Of a stretch of 64,000 nucleotides of DNA, positions 23,251 through 32,804 are shown in pieces (the stretch's first letter is position 1; every line of letters begins with the position of its first letter). Both the position numbers and the translations under genes were made by a program. The notes beneath the pieces are model-generated. The model was not told the origin of the DNA. It searched no databases and was given only the letters and a program-made list of their open reading frames with translations. The stretch comes from Spironucleus salmonicida (Eukaryota > Fornicata > Diplomonadida > Hexamitidae): the NCBI GenBank assembly GCA_000497125.2, contig CM035320.1, positions 380,001 to 444,000 of the forward strand, given 5' to 3'.

Positions 23251-24643
23251 CTACTAAATACTGAACCAAGACGTAACCTTTGGCGTGTGTTTTACTATAG
23301 ATGGTAAGAATAAATGCCTCAGCTGCGTGGTTGGATATATTTTGTATAAGGATTAGTGCGTACTGAAATGCTCTAAGGAGTCTTGCCAGTATGGGACTTG
23401 CTAGGAAGATTAGACCTGCCTATGCAAAGACTTCTTTGAAGGACCTTCTTGCGCCTCCTGCCTAAAGGGTACTGTCTTCTTCGATGGGCTGTGCTAACAA
23501 GAATGTGGCGACTGCAACGGTTAGTGTTTTTACACCAAAGAGAGCATTTTGACCTGCATTACCTGCCTTGATGGCTACATGGGAACTGATTGTATGCAGT
23601 GCCAAGAAGGATTCGTATTTGAAAACTCGCAATGTTTGCAGATCTGCGACACTTGTAACGGCAAAGACTGCGTAGTCCAGCTGCGTATAGAGATTTGCTT
23701 TGGGGCATGTTTTACGGGATATATAGGAGATTCTTGCCAGGTTTGCGATGCGCCAAATGGCTACTTTCCAGTTTTATCCTGGTGCTATTAGAAATGCGAC
23801 ACCTGCGTATACGGTGAATGCTTTAACACTGAATCTGGCGATGTGATTTGCACCAGCTGCTACGATAACAGAGTCGGAACGCAGTGCAACAATTGCTTGG
23901 ATGGATATATACTGGCTATGGAAAAATGCTAAAAATAGGTAACAGAGGATAAGTGCTTTTTGGTAGATGTTGACTTAATCTGCATAGGGTGCAGGCCAGG
24001 GAAAGTTTTAGCCGATGCCACATGTCACGATGTCTGCCTGTATCCTTCCTGCTAGGGCACCTGCTATCTGACCGATGTGTCATTTATCTGCCTGGATTGC
24101 TATAACGGGTTCTTGCTGGTGGATCAGAAATGTTATGAGCAAACTGAAAATCCCAAAGGGGACTGCTATATCAAGAGCGAAGAGATTATTTGCATCTGCT
24201 ATCCTGGGTTCTCCGGCGTCGACTGCAGTTCCTGCATCGGAATCATCCAAAATGAGCGGTGCTACATCCGAGATGGCTCAATAACTAGTGGCACCTGCTA
24301 CAAAGATGCACTGGATGCGATGGACAAGTTTTGCTAGACCTGCCAGTACAACTACCAACTTCCGCTGTGCCAGGAATGCTCACCAGGATATGAGATCGAC
24401 CTGGTGGCCATGACATGCTCGGTGTGCGCTACCGGATATCTGGATTCTAACCTACTTCCACCGGACCAGCTGAGCCAAGTTGGGCCCGACCGATGCATTG
24501 CTAAATGCGTTAGCTGCCTGAACGGAGATTGCTATTACTAGGGCGATGCAATTTTTTGCATATAATGCAAAAAGGGGTATGATCCGTCTACTGCGTGCCA
24601 AACGTGCGCTCCCGGTTATTTGCAGTTTGGCGCGTACTGTATC
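23251..24643 (+). pseudogene. Internal fragment of the giant cysteine-rich protein gene
   Basis: Matches 43751-45143 at a constant offset of 20500, same orientation. It encodes only the middle of the cysteine-rich ectodomain (CxxC and EGF-like units). The signal peptide, N-terminal domain, last cysteine units and membrane domain are missing. An in-frame TGA (23225-23227) lies just upstream, and the first in-frame ATG is well inside. The frame stays open at the 3' end and runs in phase into the next gene at 24731, so a chimeric product is possible if transcribed. Confidence 0.8.
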
Positions 24644-24730
24644 CTGGATAGGGATATAAAACTCTGGGAAAACTACCGTAAAAGTGTGCATATTTTGCAG
24701 GTCCTATAATTTACATCCTCTATTTCTTGT

Positions 24731-25504
24731 ATGTTTTAGTCGCACAATTTTCGAAACGTCAAACAGCTGTTCAAGCAGCTTACGTCCTCGGAAGCGGCGG
24801 ATCCAGTTTACACGGGCTTCCTCTCGAACTCGGCAGGCTATGCGTTCTGCCTCATCGAGGCGCCCCACGACAATCTCATCGACTTTTTGCGCCAGCTGCA
24901 GGTCCACACCGCCCGCTCGGAGACGCTGGTGCCCCACCACGCGCTGCTCACCTCCCAGAAGTTCTAAACGTCGCACCTGTTGTCCCAGCCAAAGATATTC
25001 ACCTTTCTGGAGGACGTGGCGCAGCTGTGCCCCCGGTTTGAGTGCTTCACGGCCAGGCTCCCGCAGAACGAAGCAGACTACAAGCCGGCCGAGGCGGCGT
25101 GCTTCGTGAGCGTCAGCGCGCACAAGATGGCGGTGGTCATGAATTTGGCGATTGTCGACGACCTGATCATCGAGGACAAAATCAACGAGATGGGCGACGA
25201 GCTGCCCTGCTTTAGCTACTTTGAGCGATTTTGTGGCATTGCAGACTTGGGCGAGAAGGGAGAGAAGGGGACCGGCAAGCTGAGCTTCTGCGAGATCCCA
25301 GCGGAGCTGAAGGCGCAGTTTGACCAGTTAAGGGAGGACATGAGGGAGCAGAAGGAAGGGGGTGAAATCGACCAGATTTACGACCTGGACCAGTTTATCA
25401 TAGAGCTGGTCAACAACGACTCGGTGAAACTTTTCGAGGACGAGAGTGCAAATCTGAACGAATCGTGGCTCTACGATAATCTGAAGCACATTTTAGGGTT
25501 GTGA
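24731..25504 (+). CDS. TEX47-like (BLUF-fold) protein, left copy, altered N-terminus
   Basis: 257 residues from ATG 24731 to TGA 25502-25504. From about residue 10 it equals the gene at 48491-49345; the first residues differ because the duplication breakpoint lies at 24759. The region with TGFLSNSAGYAFCLIEAPHDNLIDFLRQL follows the pattern of the BLUF-like domain of TEX47-type proteins, found in ciliated or flagellated cells; no flavin-binding claim is made. A Glu/Lys-rich helix and acidic C-terminus follow. TAA in the middle (24965-24967) is Gln. The frame continues upstream without TGA into the cysteine-rich fragment. Confidence 0.6.
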
Positions 25505-25576
25505 AGAATGAGGAATTGTTTATGACGACTTTTACGGTTATTATATAGTACAGCATGCTAATGCTAAAATTGAACA

Positions 25577-26050
25577 ATGTCGCTGGAGGACTTTTTGAAA
25601 GAGCAGAACTTTGTTTCCGTGAATTTGCTAAGAAGGGAGATAGGCGAGGATAAGACAAATCAGCTGCTGGAAGCTCCACAGATGCCGTACTTGTCGTTGC
25701 AGTTTGTAAACAAGAAAGCCTCTTTAGTATTCAACAAGGGGCCGGTTTACGCGTTCCTGACAGACGATGCATTCGACTACGATATAGAGGTCCTGTTCGA
25801 GGAGATAGTTAAGTTCGATGCGCTTTATAGCCAACGTGCCGACTGCCCACAGCATCGCAAGTAAGTCGCCTAAGAGAATTTGCCAAAGGAAACCGTTGAG
25901 CCGGAGCAGAAAGTAATCGACACGGCGGAAGACGCCTACGTGATATAGAGGTAGACAAAAATAAACGACCAGGGAGTAATTGCCACTACAAAGGTAGAGA
26001 AAAAGGTATAAAAGCAAAGCTCCATAATGGGCTTTCTAAAAAAGAAATGA
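25577..26050 (+). CDS. Unrecognised 157-aa protein, left copy
   Basis: From ATG 25577 to TGA 26048-26050; the second half contains several TAA/TAG Gln codons. The N-terminal ~90 residues (SLEDFLKEQNFVSVNLLRRE, AFLTDDAFDYDIEVLFEEIV) look like a small mixed fold. The rest is charged and ends in MGFLKKK. No family recognised. It converges on the GST-fold gene with 11 bp between stops and is conserved at 47945-48418. Confidence 0.6.
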
Positions 26051-26061
26051 GACTTTCGGGA

Positions 26062-26562
26062 TCACTTCTTGTACGCGATGGGGCAGCAGACAGTTGCGAC
26101 ATATCTTACTATATGGGAGTACTTCTTGGCGTTCTTTTCGGCAACATACTTCCCAAAAATTTGATTGAGAGCATAGGCAACAAAGATATCCGCAGCTGAT
26201 TTCTTGTCGGCGATGAAAGTGGTGCTGGAAAGCCCCTCGTTGATGCAGGCAAGGTCCTTTTCGAGTCTTGCGGCAACAAGCTTGTCATTGGACGTGAATG
26301 CACACAAGTACTGCAGTAAGCTGTACACACACTGGAGGTAGCAGTCAAACACAGCCACCTTGGCCTCACTCTGAGGAAGTTGCTCGGCCTTCCTCATCAT
26401 ATAAAATATGATGGAAGGGGCGTGATAGACGGAAACTGAGTCGTCAACCAGGAAGTCGCAGTCCACCTTGTCACACTTATTGAAGGTGACCTTCTGGGAC
26501 AAAAATTCGGCAACGGCAGAATAAGTTTTCTGGGCACAGTTACAGTTGGTATAAATTAACAT
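26062..26562 (-). CDS. GST-fold (C-terminal domain) protein, left copy
   Basis: 166 residues, ATG 26560-26562 to TGA 26062-26064. A poorly conserved N-terminal part is followed by an all-helical region (residues ~60-160) with the layout of a GST C-terminal domain: APSIIFYMMRKAEQL, then a long helix, then STTFIADKKSAADIFVAYAL, where the ADI after the loop recalls the TLADI N-capping motif. Stand-alone GST-like domains of this type scaffold multi-synthetase or eEF1 complexes, or are enzymes. Which applies is unknown. Homologues: 47433-47933 (duplicate) and 57159-57713 (divergent). Confidence 0.6.
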   Translation of the reverse strand: MLIYTNCNCAQKTYSAVAEFLSQKVTFNKCDKVDCDFLVDDSVSVYHAPSIIFYMMRKAEQLPQSEAKVAVFDCYLQCVYSLLQYLCAFTSNDKLVAARLEKDLACINEGLSSTTFIADKKSAADIFVAYALNQIFGKYVAEKNAKKYSHIVRYVATVCCPIAYKK

Positions 26563-26712
26563 TGGCGGAGTGGAATAAAATGTTGGTAGAATCCGATATT
26601 ATGTAAAATAAAGCTCGCCATACTTTTATTGTTGGCATGTTAGTGGGGCTAGCGCCTGGTAACCATATACTGAGCAGCACTGGGACAACTTAATATATGG
26701 GACCGTATTAAA

Positions 26713-27775
26713 TCACCAGACCAGCTCGTCCTTCTCCACGCCGAGCATATCCTTGAGCTTTTGGCCAATTTAATCGAAGGTAAGCATCGCGCTGTCCTCC
26801 TACATACTATTCTGTGCCTCGTTATTTGCTATGATCAATTGCTGCACGGTGTCTGTTCTTATAGGCTGTACGTAGCATAGCACGTTGGTGTTTTTGTTGC
26901 ACGTTACTACCCGCTTTAGCGAGCTACCACCTTTGTCGTTTGGAAATATTGAATGCGATTTGGGTATCGGAGCAGGTGAGATTAAACTAGAATCGGACTG
27001 AGTATTTTTAAGCTCCATCGTAACATTGGTCTATGACCTTTTAAGCTGATCGTAGATTTTCAGGGCCTTCATATTTTCCGTCGGGTCTAGGACACTGTTT
27101 TGTTGCTGCGATGCGGCACGAGTGAATTACTTCCGCTGCAAAAAGCGAGACTTCCAGAAGGCTTTTACGCCCGTTACAATTTTTACCTCTTTCTTCAACT
27201 TCTCATTGGCCTGCGAGTACCACTGGGAGTTGTGGATGGCAAAGTAGATCAGACACAGCAATAGTACGATCAGCGATATTGTGTTCAAAATGATGCTACT
27301 ATAAGACTCAGAGTAGTAATTTTGCGATGCGTGGTGGTAATTTCCCACAGAAGATATAAAAATGGCCCAGATGGCGGATGAGATTAGGTTTATTGAAAAT
27401 TCCACCGCAGAAAGATGCATCATTACGATGATATTAATGACATTAAAAATCAGCTGAGTAATAACACTAAATGTGAAAATTTTATAGTCTAGGATTGCAT
27501 CTATCATTTAAGATGGATTGATGCATCCAACAAATGCATTTACAAGTAAAGCAGAAATAGCAAGTCTGTTTATAGAGCCCATCTCGCCATATTTGATTAA
27601 AATTATCTCATACAGGTAAAACTTGACCCCTATTATCAGGATTGCAATACCTATCAATATTTAGCCATAGATAACAGATCCTCTGGAAGCATCCGATACG
27701 TACCCACTAGAATTAAATTCAGTTATAGCGCTTAAAAATTATGGGAAAACAGGGATAACAATAAACATCTACATG
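26713..27775 (-). pseudogene. 3' fragment of the giant membrane-protein gene, inverted
   Basis: Minus-strand copy of the end of the gene at 40980-47282. It encodes about five membrane helices and the cytoplasmic tail through TGA 26713-26715, with few amino-acid changes. The ectodomain is absent. The fragment begins at a breakpoint (about 27771) where kinesin-9 sequence takes over. No start codon of its own is evident, so it is called a pseudogene fragment. Confidence 0.8.
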
Positions 27776-28043
27776 TACCATATAGGAACTCAATGATGAC
27801 GTTCTTCCTCAGAGACTCACTGGGTGGAAACTGCAAGACCTGCATGCTTGCTACACTGGGGTTTGAGGTGTAGAATTTACAGGAGACAATCTCCACTTGT
27901 TAATTTGCATAGAATGTGGCTATGATCAAGAATGCAGCTGTAGTTAACGAGGATATAGATCCAAAACTTTTGATAAAGCGTCTTAAGGAAGAGAATTTAA
28001 GGTTGAAGGAGGAACTAAAACTGTTGAAAGAAGATTATTCCAA
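27772..28043 (+). pseudogene. Kinesin-9 fragment
   Basis: Corresponds to 50937-51208 of the kinesin-9 gene: the end of the motor ([18 protein letters not shown]) and the first part of the coiled coil. A substitution makes TAG of a TAC codon near 27871 (Tyr to Gln), and sequence diverges after about 28033. Neither start nor ATP-binding region is present. Confidence 0.85.
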
Positions 28044-28076
28044 AATAGTTAAAACATCTCGCCCATCAAAAAAATT

Positions 28077-28148
28077 GGGGAAATCCGAAATTTAACCAGG
28101 GATCTCCTCTACCCTAAAGAAGAATCATACCAGTAGACCAATTTCATT
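28077..28148 (-). pseudogene. tRNA-Pro pseudogene
   Basis: Aligns over its full 72 nt with tRNA-Pro at 20971-21042, including flanking bases, but the T arm, anticodon stem and acceptor carry substitutions that break pairing (for example CCCGGG in the T stem is lost). The anticodon region is still recognisable. It lies directly after the kinesin-9 fragment. Confidence 0.8.
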
Positions 28149-28676
28149 TAAGCATTATAATTCCTTATAGCATATAATAATTATGGTTTTCTTTTATGAA
28201 AATATGGAATCTTCAGAAAAATATTTATGAATCCACGATCTTGGTGTTATTTCCTATTTGTTATAAAATTATTTGTCTTTTTCAAGACAGATTGATATAT
28301 TAGCAGCGGTAATAGTCAAAGTATAATTGTCGAGCCAGCCACTTTTAAAATGTGTATCAACATATATTTGTACAACTATATAGTTATAAAAAATTATCGC
28401 TATAATAATCTCTAATACCTTATTCAAATATATTTTTAAATATTTAATTAGAATATTTTTCTGTTAATACGGTGAATATTAGACTATATTTTTTCTTTTT
28501 ATCATGTTAATGAATTATAATACTTATTTCAATATAAACCAATTGAGAAGTTTCAAAGTACGGAACAAGCATTAATTGCTAATAGGTATTATGCATTGAT
28601 ATTAATGTAGAATTGTTTTGGTATAGTTATATTTTTAAAAATCAATACACTTCTGCATCACACGAATGAAATAATA
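28149..28676. other. AT-rich spacer
   Basis: Very AT-rich. No supported gene or RNA seen. Confidence 0.5.
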
Positions 28677-29201
28677 ATGAACATTTTTATTTTATCAAAA
28701 AATCACACAAGAAATGCAGCATATCATATTGATAAACACGTGGGTAAAATGATCGTAGAAGTAGCATAATAACTTTCTAGTGCATTTTTTATAATATCAC
28801 CAATGATAGCAAATTAATATTAACAAGAACATGAAATATATAAGCCTGCTTACTTAAAACATCCTTGTACAATATGGTGTTCATAGTCATTAGAAAATTT
28901 TTTATGGGCGTGTGAATACGGCATTTCTTTAGGAAAAGAATTTAAATCAAGATATGGTAAAATCCACAAATCAACAATAGTTGTACAGAAGCTAAAAGAA
29001 CTTTCACCTAGCACTGATGTATTCCCGAAATAAGGACTAACAGATTTTGCATAAGCAATACCAGATAAATACAAAGATTAAAGTGCCATATCAGCATATA
29101 GATAATATTACAGAAATGACAAGAGAAAATTTGCGACTTGGAAGACACATAATCCTCCTAAATGGTTTAATGGAGAACTTACAGATACATCTTTTGAATG
29201 A
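28677..29201 (+). CDS. Phage/large-virus-type conserved protein, 174 aa
   Basis: From ATG 28677 to TGA 29199-29201. The pattern fits a family I know mainly from tailed phages and aquatic virus genomes: N-terminal MNIFILSKN...AAYHIDKHVGKMIVE, central HPCTIW..QSLENFLWACEYG..L.KEF..RYGKIHKS, then LTDFAQAIP and C-terminal YRQYYR..KRKFATWKTHNPPKWF. The invariant His, Lys and Trp positions are kept, suggesting an active, unidentified enzyme; some members are annotated as DNA glycosylases, which I cannot verify. Several Gln are TAA, so the gene has adapted to the host code. Its stop is 8 bp from the convergent gene's stop. Transfer from a virus or bacterium is inference. Confidence 0.75.
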
Positions 29202-29209
29202 AAATCGTT

Positions 29210-29824
29210 TCATTTCTATCTAACTTTTTTGAAAACACGAGTTTTTGCTTTAGAAATTATAATATTTATAACGTCCAAAACGCTTGAAATATAGTTTACC
29301 TCATTGACCTTAATAACCTAAATATCTTCAGCACCATGCTACCATTTCATTTTTTGAATGTATTGGAAAAAATCTTCAGCATATTCACCTAAAATTACGA
29401 TTAATAGCCTTTTTTAGGCATGCAGCTCGTTATAGCTTTTTTTATCCTTTAAAATATTACTACCAGCAGTCCGTTCCTCCTGAAATGAAATAGTGTTAAA
29501 GACCTCTAAATTAAAATCAAACTGGTTTGCTTTCAGGCGTTCGAAAAACTCAGTGACACTCTTCAGCAGGTCTGGAAACGGTTTTTATTTCTTTGCTGCT
29601 GCTACTGATTGATACATTTTGGATAGAATTGGTTTCAAAGCCGCACTTTCTGTGTTTCTCGACGTGAGGACAATTGGTAGTTTATAAATTTTGGGTGGTG
29701 CTACGATCTATATCGGTGGCAGTGTCAAAATACGTTTTTAAGGTACATAATCAGGGGATTTTCGCTGTTGGATTATGAGGAAAAACTTGTTGTTTTGCAA
29801 CGGTGATGTTGGACATTTTTACAT
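29210..29824 (-). CDS. Unrecognised 204-aa protein
   Basis: From ATG 29822-29824 to TGA 29210-29212. A Pro-rich, basic N-terminal third is followed by a mixed alpha/beta domain (LLKSVTEFFERLKANQFDFNLEVF, RLLIVILGEYAEDFFQYIQ) and a basic C-terminus. No membrane span. Moderate GC and several TAR codons. The frame continues beyond the TGA on the minus strand, but that part is the antisense of the phage-like gene. No family recognised. Confidence 0.65.
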
Positions 29825-30293
29825 TTTAATTATTATTATATATCTAATATAATAATATAATTTTTATATTTCGGTCATTTGGTAAAATATATGTAAAATT
29901 GGTAATAAAACCAATTTAAATGATAAATTAAAAAGAAATATAAAAGCTAAAATTGAAAGTATGAATTACTAAATTCTGAAGTAGATTACTACTATTTTCA
30001 TATAAGTAATCAGATTAATATAATCTTTGAATAATATACTTAAAGGCATAAGTAGTATCTAAGGTCTATCAATATTATCAATTCACGTAGATTACATCCA
30101 TGTACTTAGTTTACATTTAACATTGAATGATATTAAAACAATTAAAACATGAAGTTCTAGTTTTATTATGTTTTCAATTTATAACTTTTATATTGTTTCA
30201 GCTAAGAATCATATAGTTTCGTAATAATTATCATTATGACAAGAAAACAGTTACACATCCTTAATTGATAATGTAATGTAAAAAAGAATGTTT
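29825..30293. other. AT-rich spacer
   Basis: No supported gene. Contains a TTATTATATA-type motif next to the gene start at 29824. Confidence 0.45.
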
Positions 30294-30632
30294 TCATTCA
30301 AAATCTTAGTCATTTATAAGTAACTATCCCTAAACTAGCTGATCATCCTTTGAAACTTTTCCATACTCTCTATTTTATACTACACTTAACTCTTACTTAT
30401 TCGATACTTGTTTAAATTAATAGAAAATAAATTTCGTTTTTATACGAAGATATCCTTATTTAGTTTTATAACAACCATAAACTTCATAAGCAATTATAAT
30501 AAGTAAAAATATCAGTATTATTCCGAGTATTATAAAAACTAATGATACAATTTTTAATGGGCAAGAAGGTACGGCATCCACGATAGTACAATTTTTTATA
30601 CACGATGTATTGCAATTACTAAAACTATTCAT
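30294..30632 (-). CDS. Small single-pass membrane protein with Cys-rich N-terminus, 112 aa
   Basis: From ATG 30630-30632 to TGA 30294-30296. A short N-terminal segment with five cysteines (CNTSCIKNC and another) precedes a strong membrane helix of about 25 residues (Ile/Leu/Val) and a ~60-residue polar tail with several TAR Gln codons. No cleavable signal peptide is obvious, so a signal-anchored (N-out) topology is likely. The same plan is seen at 32448-32804 with little sequence identity. Confidence 0.55.
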
Positions 30633-30853
30633 TTTAAGCTATATGGTATATATTTATATAAAATATTATTATATTTCATTTATAAAAAATCACTGTAATT
30701 TGCAATTTAATGACAACAAAACTACATATATCCAATATTAAGTAATATTCTAAAATATAAAGAAAGATTTTAATGATATTTTATAAATTTTGGATTTTAA
30801 ATTTAATATATTATATTTTTTATAATATTTATATTATTTTATCCCTTCCAATA

Positions 30854-31945
30854 ATGGCTCTCTAACTATCATCGCTCCGAGAGTCGATCCGCTAACATCT
30901 ACCTCCAAAATTAGCAGCAATCGATAGATCACATGAAATAACTCACCCCACATCCTCCGCCCAATATATGACGTTGTCTACCTTTAATTACAAGCCAATT
31001 TGCCTTATTTAGGAGCTATTCTAGCGTGAGTTGCTAATGCTAAGTTAGGGATCAATTACTATTTCTTCAGCACTCAAACTTGCCCCTCCTAACTTTGAAG
31101 TCAAATTACGTGCTTTTGAACTCCAAAATCGCATGCAGAGGGCTATCTCATAGTTCGAGATTCGAACTTACTGTTAGTATGAAGCTTCATAAGGCTTAAA
31201 ATCAGAGCGGTGTGCTAAGCAGACTCGCGAGGAGGAAATTCAGTGCCGGGAAACTTTTCTGGGATTACATTTCGTAAGAAAAATTCAGTATCAAAGCGAG
31301 GCGCAGGCAATTGCAAATTTGATTGAAAAGGAAGGGAAGTAACTCTAAAAGGCGAGTTTTTGGTAGCTTTTAGAAATGCAACAATTTCTGGAAAAATGTG
31401 ATATTCCAAATGGAAATTTTGCAGAGAAAATGTAGCTTGCTTAACTGCGATATAATTTTTACGTCAAGATGCAGAATTCAAAGCGTATTCCTGGTATATA
31501 GGCGTATCAGAAGAATTACAATGATTATATATTTGGTCTGCTAGACTTTCGGCGAAAGCGGCTTCTCAGTTAAATTCAGAAGCAACTCATCGATAAGAAA
31601 GATCGTAGCGGTGCCGGAAAGATTTTTGCAGAAAAGATACTTAAAAAGGTAGGTGATGCTGTTTAAATTTAGTTTATAGTCAATTATATTTGTGTGTTTG
31701 CAGCAGCAGCCAGAGCCAAGTATGAAAGATTAGGGAGGCCGTAGGAGATTTATTATCCTCTAAGGAGCTTAATTTCTCTGTCAAGTGATGTAAAAAATAT
31801 TGAAATAGGTGAAATAAGCAGGAAATGTATTGAAGAAATATATGGCGATTTGAAGATAATGGATCAATTTAAAGAATTTTTACAGAAGCTGGACGAATGT
31901 ATAAGCGTGATTGAGTCGCTGGCAAAAGAACTCAAACAAAAATGA
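30854..31945 (+). CDS. Helical cytosolic protein, 363 aa, possible internal intron
   Basis: From ATG 30854 to TGA 31943-31945. Rich in Gln, Arg, Glu and Lys, predominantly helical (for example KQTREEEIQCRETFLGLHF and FKEFLQKLDECISVIESLAKELKQK), without membrane spans. A 51-bp AT-rich stretch (about 31653-31703) starts GTGATG and ends TTTGCAG. It keeps the frame whether read or removed, and its translation is an out-of-place hydrophobic run, so it may be an intron. The family is unknown; a cytoskeletal or axonemal role is only a guess. Confidence 0.65.
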
Positions 31946-32447
31946 AAAAAAAATATTTTTTATGTTTTAAGGTTGTTTTATGGTATTCTTGAAATATATG
32001 ATCTAAGGCTGATTTTCAATTAACCTACTTTATCATATGATTAAAAAAATAATAGATATTTTAATTCAAACATGCAATATAAATATCCTTAAATTTTCTT
32101 TCTATATCGTGGTATATTTGTTTGGTTTATATTTTTTAATGAAAACTATTATAATAATGTTTTATATTATATATTAAATATGAATATTATACTTACGTAA
32201 ATAATCTTTAAATATAATTAGAAAATAGTATTAATTATATGTATCGTATTATCCATAATAATTCTATTATGGATATTACATATATTAAATATGTTAATTT
32301 AATATATTGTGTAGGAAATACTATTTTAGGTTATAATTAATTTATAATGATATTCATTTTATCTCTTTGAAAATATACTTGGTGTTAAGAAACTTATATA
32401 TATATCCATGTTTTGTAATTAAATTTTTAGAAACTAGTTTGTTAGAA
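31946..32447. other. AT-rich spacer
   Basis: No supported feature. Confidence 0.45.
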
Positions 32448-32804
32448 ATGGACGTTAATGCTGATTGCGAAAGTACATGCCTTACATATTGTTAGAAATT
32501 AAATAATGTTGAAGTCTGTTTCTTAGGCCTCACTAAAACAAATCTCATAGTTGAAATAGTTTATATTTTGTTAGGAATTGTTGCTCTAATACTAATTGGC
32601 TTTCTTTATGATAGATTTAAAATAAATAATGGATTTTAAAGGATTAAAATATGGGCATTTGTTAATACTTATAAGCTTGATGGCAATCACTAAATAGTTT
32701 AAACTGTTAGTTAGGGTGGGAAGACAAAATATATGATTGTTTCTAACAATCAGGTACGTCAGTAAACTCCTAATGTGATGCAGACTTATGAAAGGCCACA
32801 GTGA
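32448..32804 (+). CDS. Small single-pass membrane protein with Cys-rich N-terminus, 118 aa
   Basis: From ATG 32448 to TGA 32802-32804. The N-terminal ~35 residues hold five cysteines (for example CESTCLTYC and VCFLG). A membrane helix follows (about IVEIVYILLGIVALILIGFLY), then a basic RFK anchor and a Gln/Asn-rich cytoplasmic tail with several TAR codons. Topologically like 30294-30632; both may be small surface or secretory-pathway proteins. No family recognised. Confidence 0.55.

Larger units (their letters stand above)
24759..27771. repeat. Inverted duplication, left copy
   Basis: Reverse complement of about 46224-49236. Paired coordinates sum to 73995 at every gene boundary I checked, so there are no net indels over ~3 kb. 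It holds the TEX47-like gene, a 157-aa gene, a GST-fold gene and the 3' end of the giant surface-protein gene. Similarity weakens over the last ~25 bp (27746-27771), then switches abruptly to kinesin-9 sequence. Confidence 0.92.

Noticed and set aside
28850-29212. Minus-strand frame continuing in phase after the stop of the 204-aa gene, suggesting TGA readthrough
   Set aside because: The plus strand there carries the recognisable phage-like protein, so the minus frame is a shadow and the TGA is a real stop.
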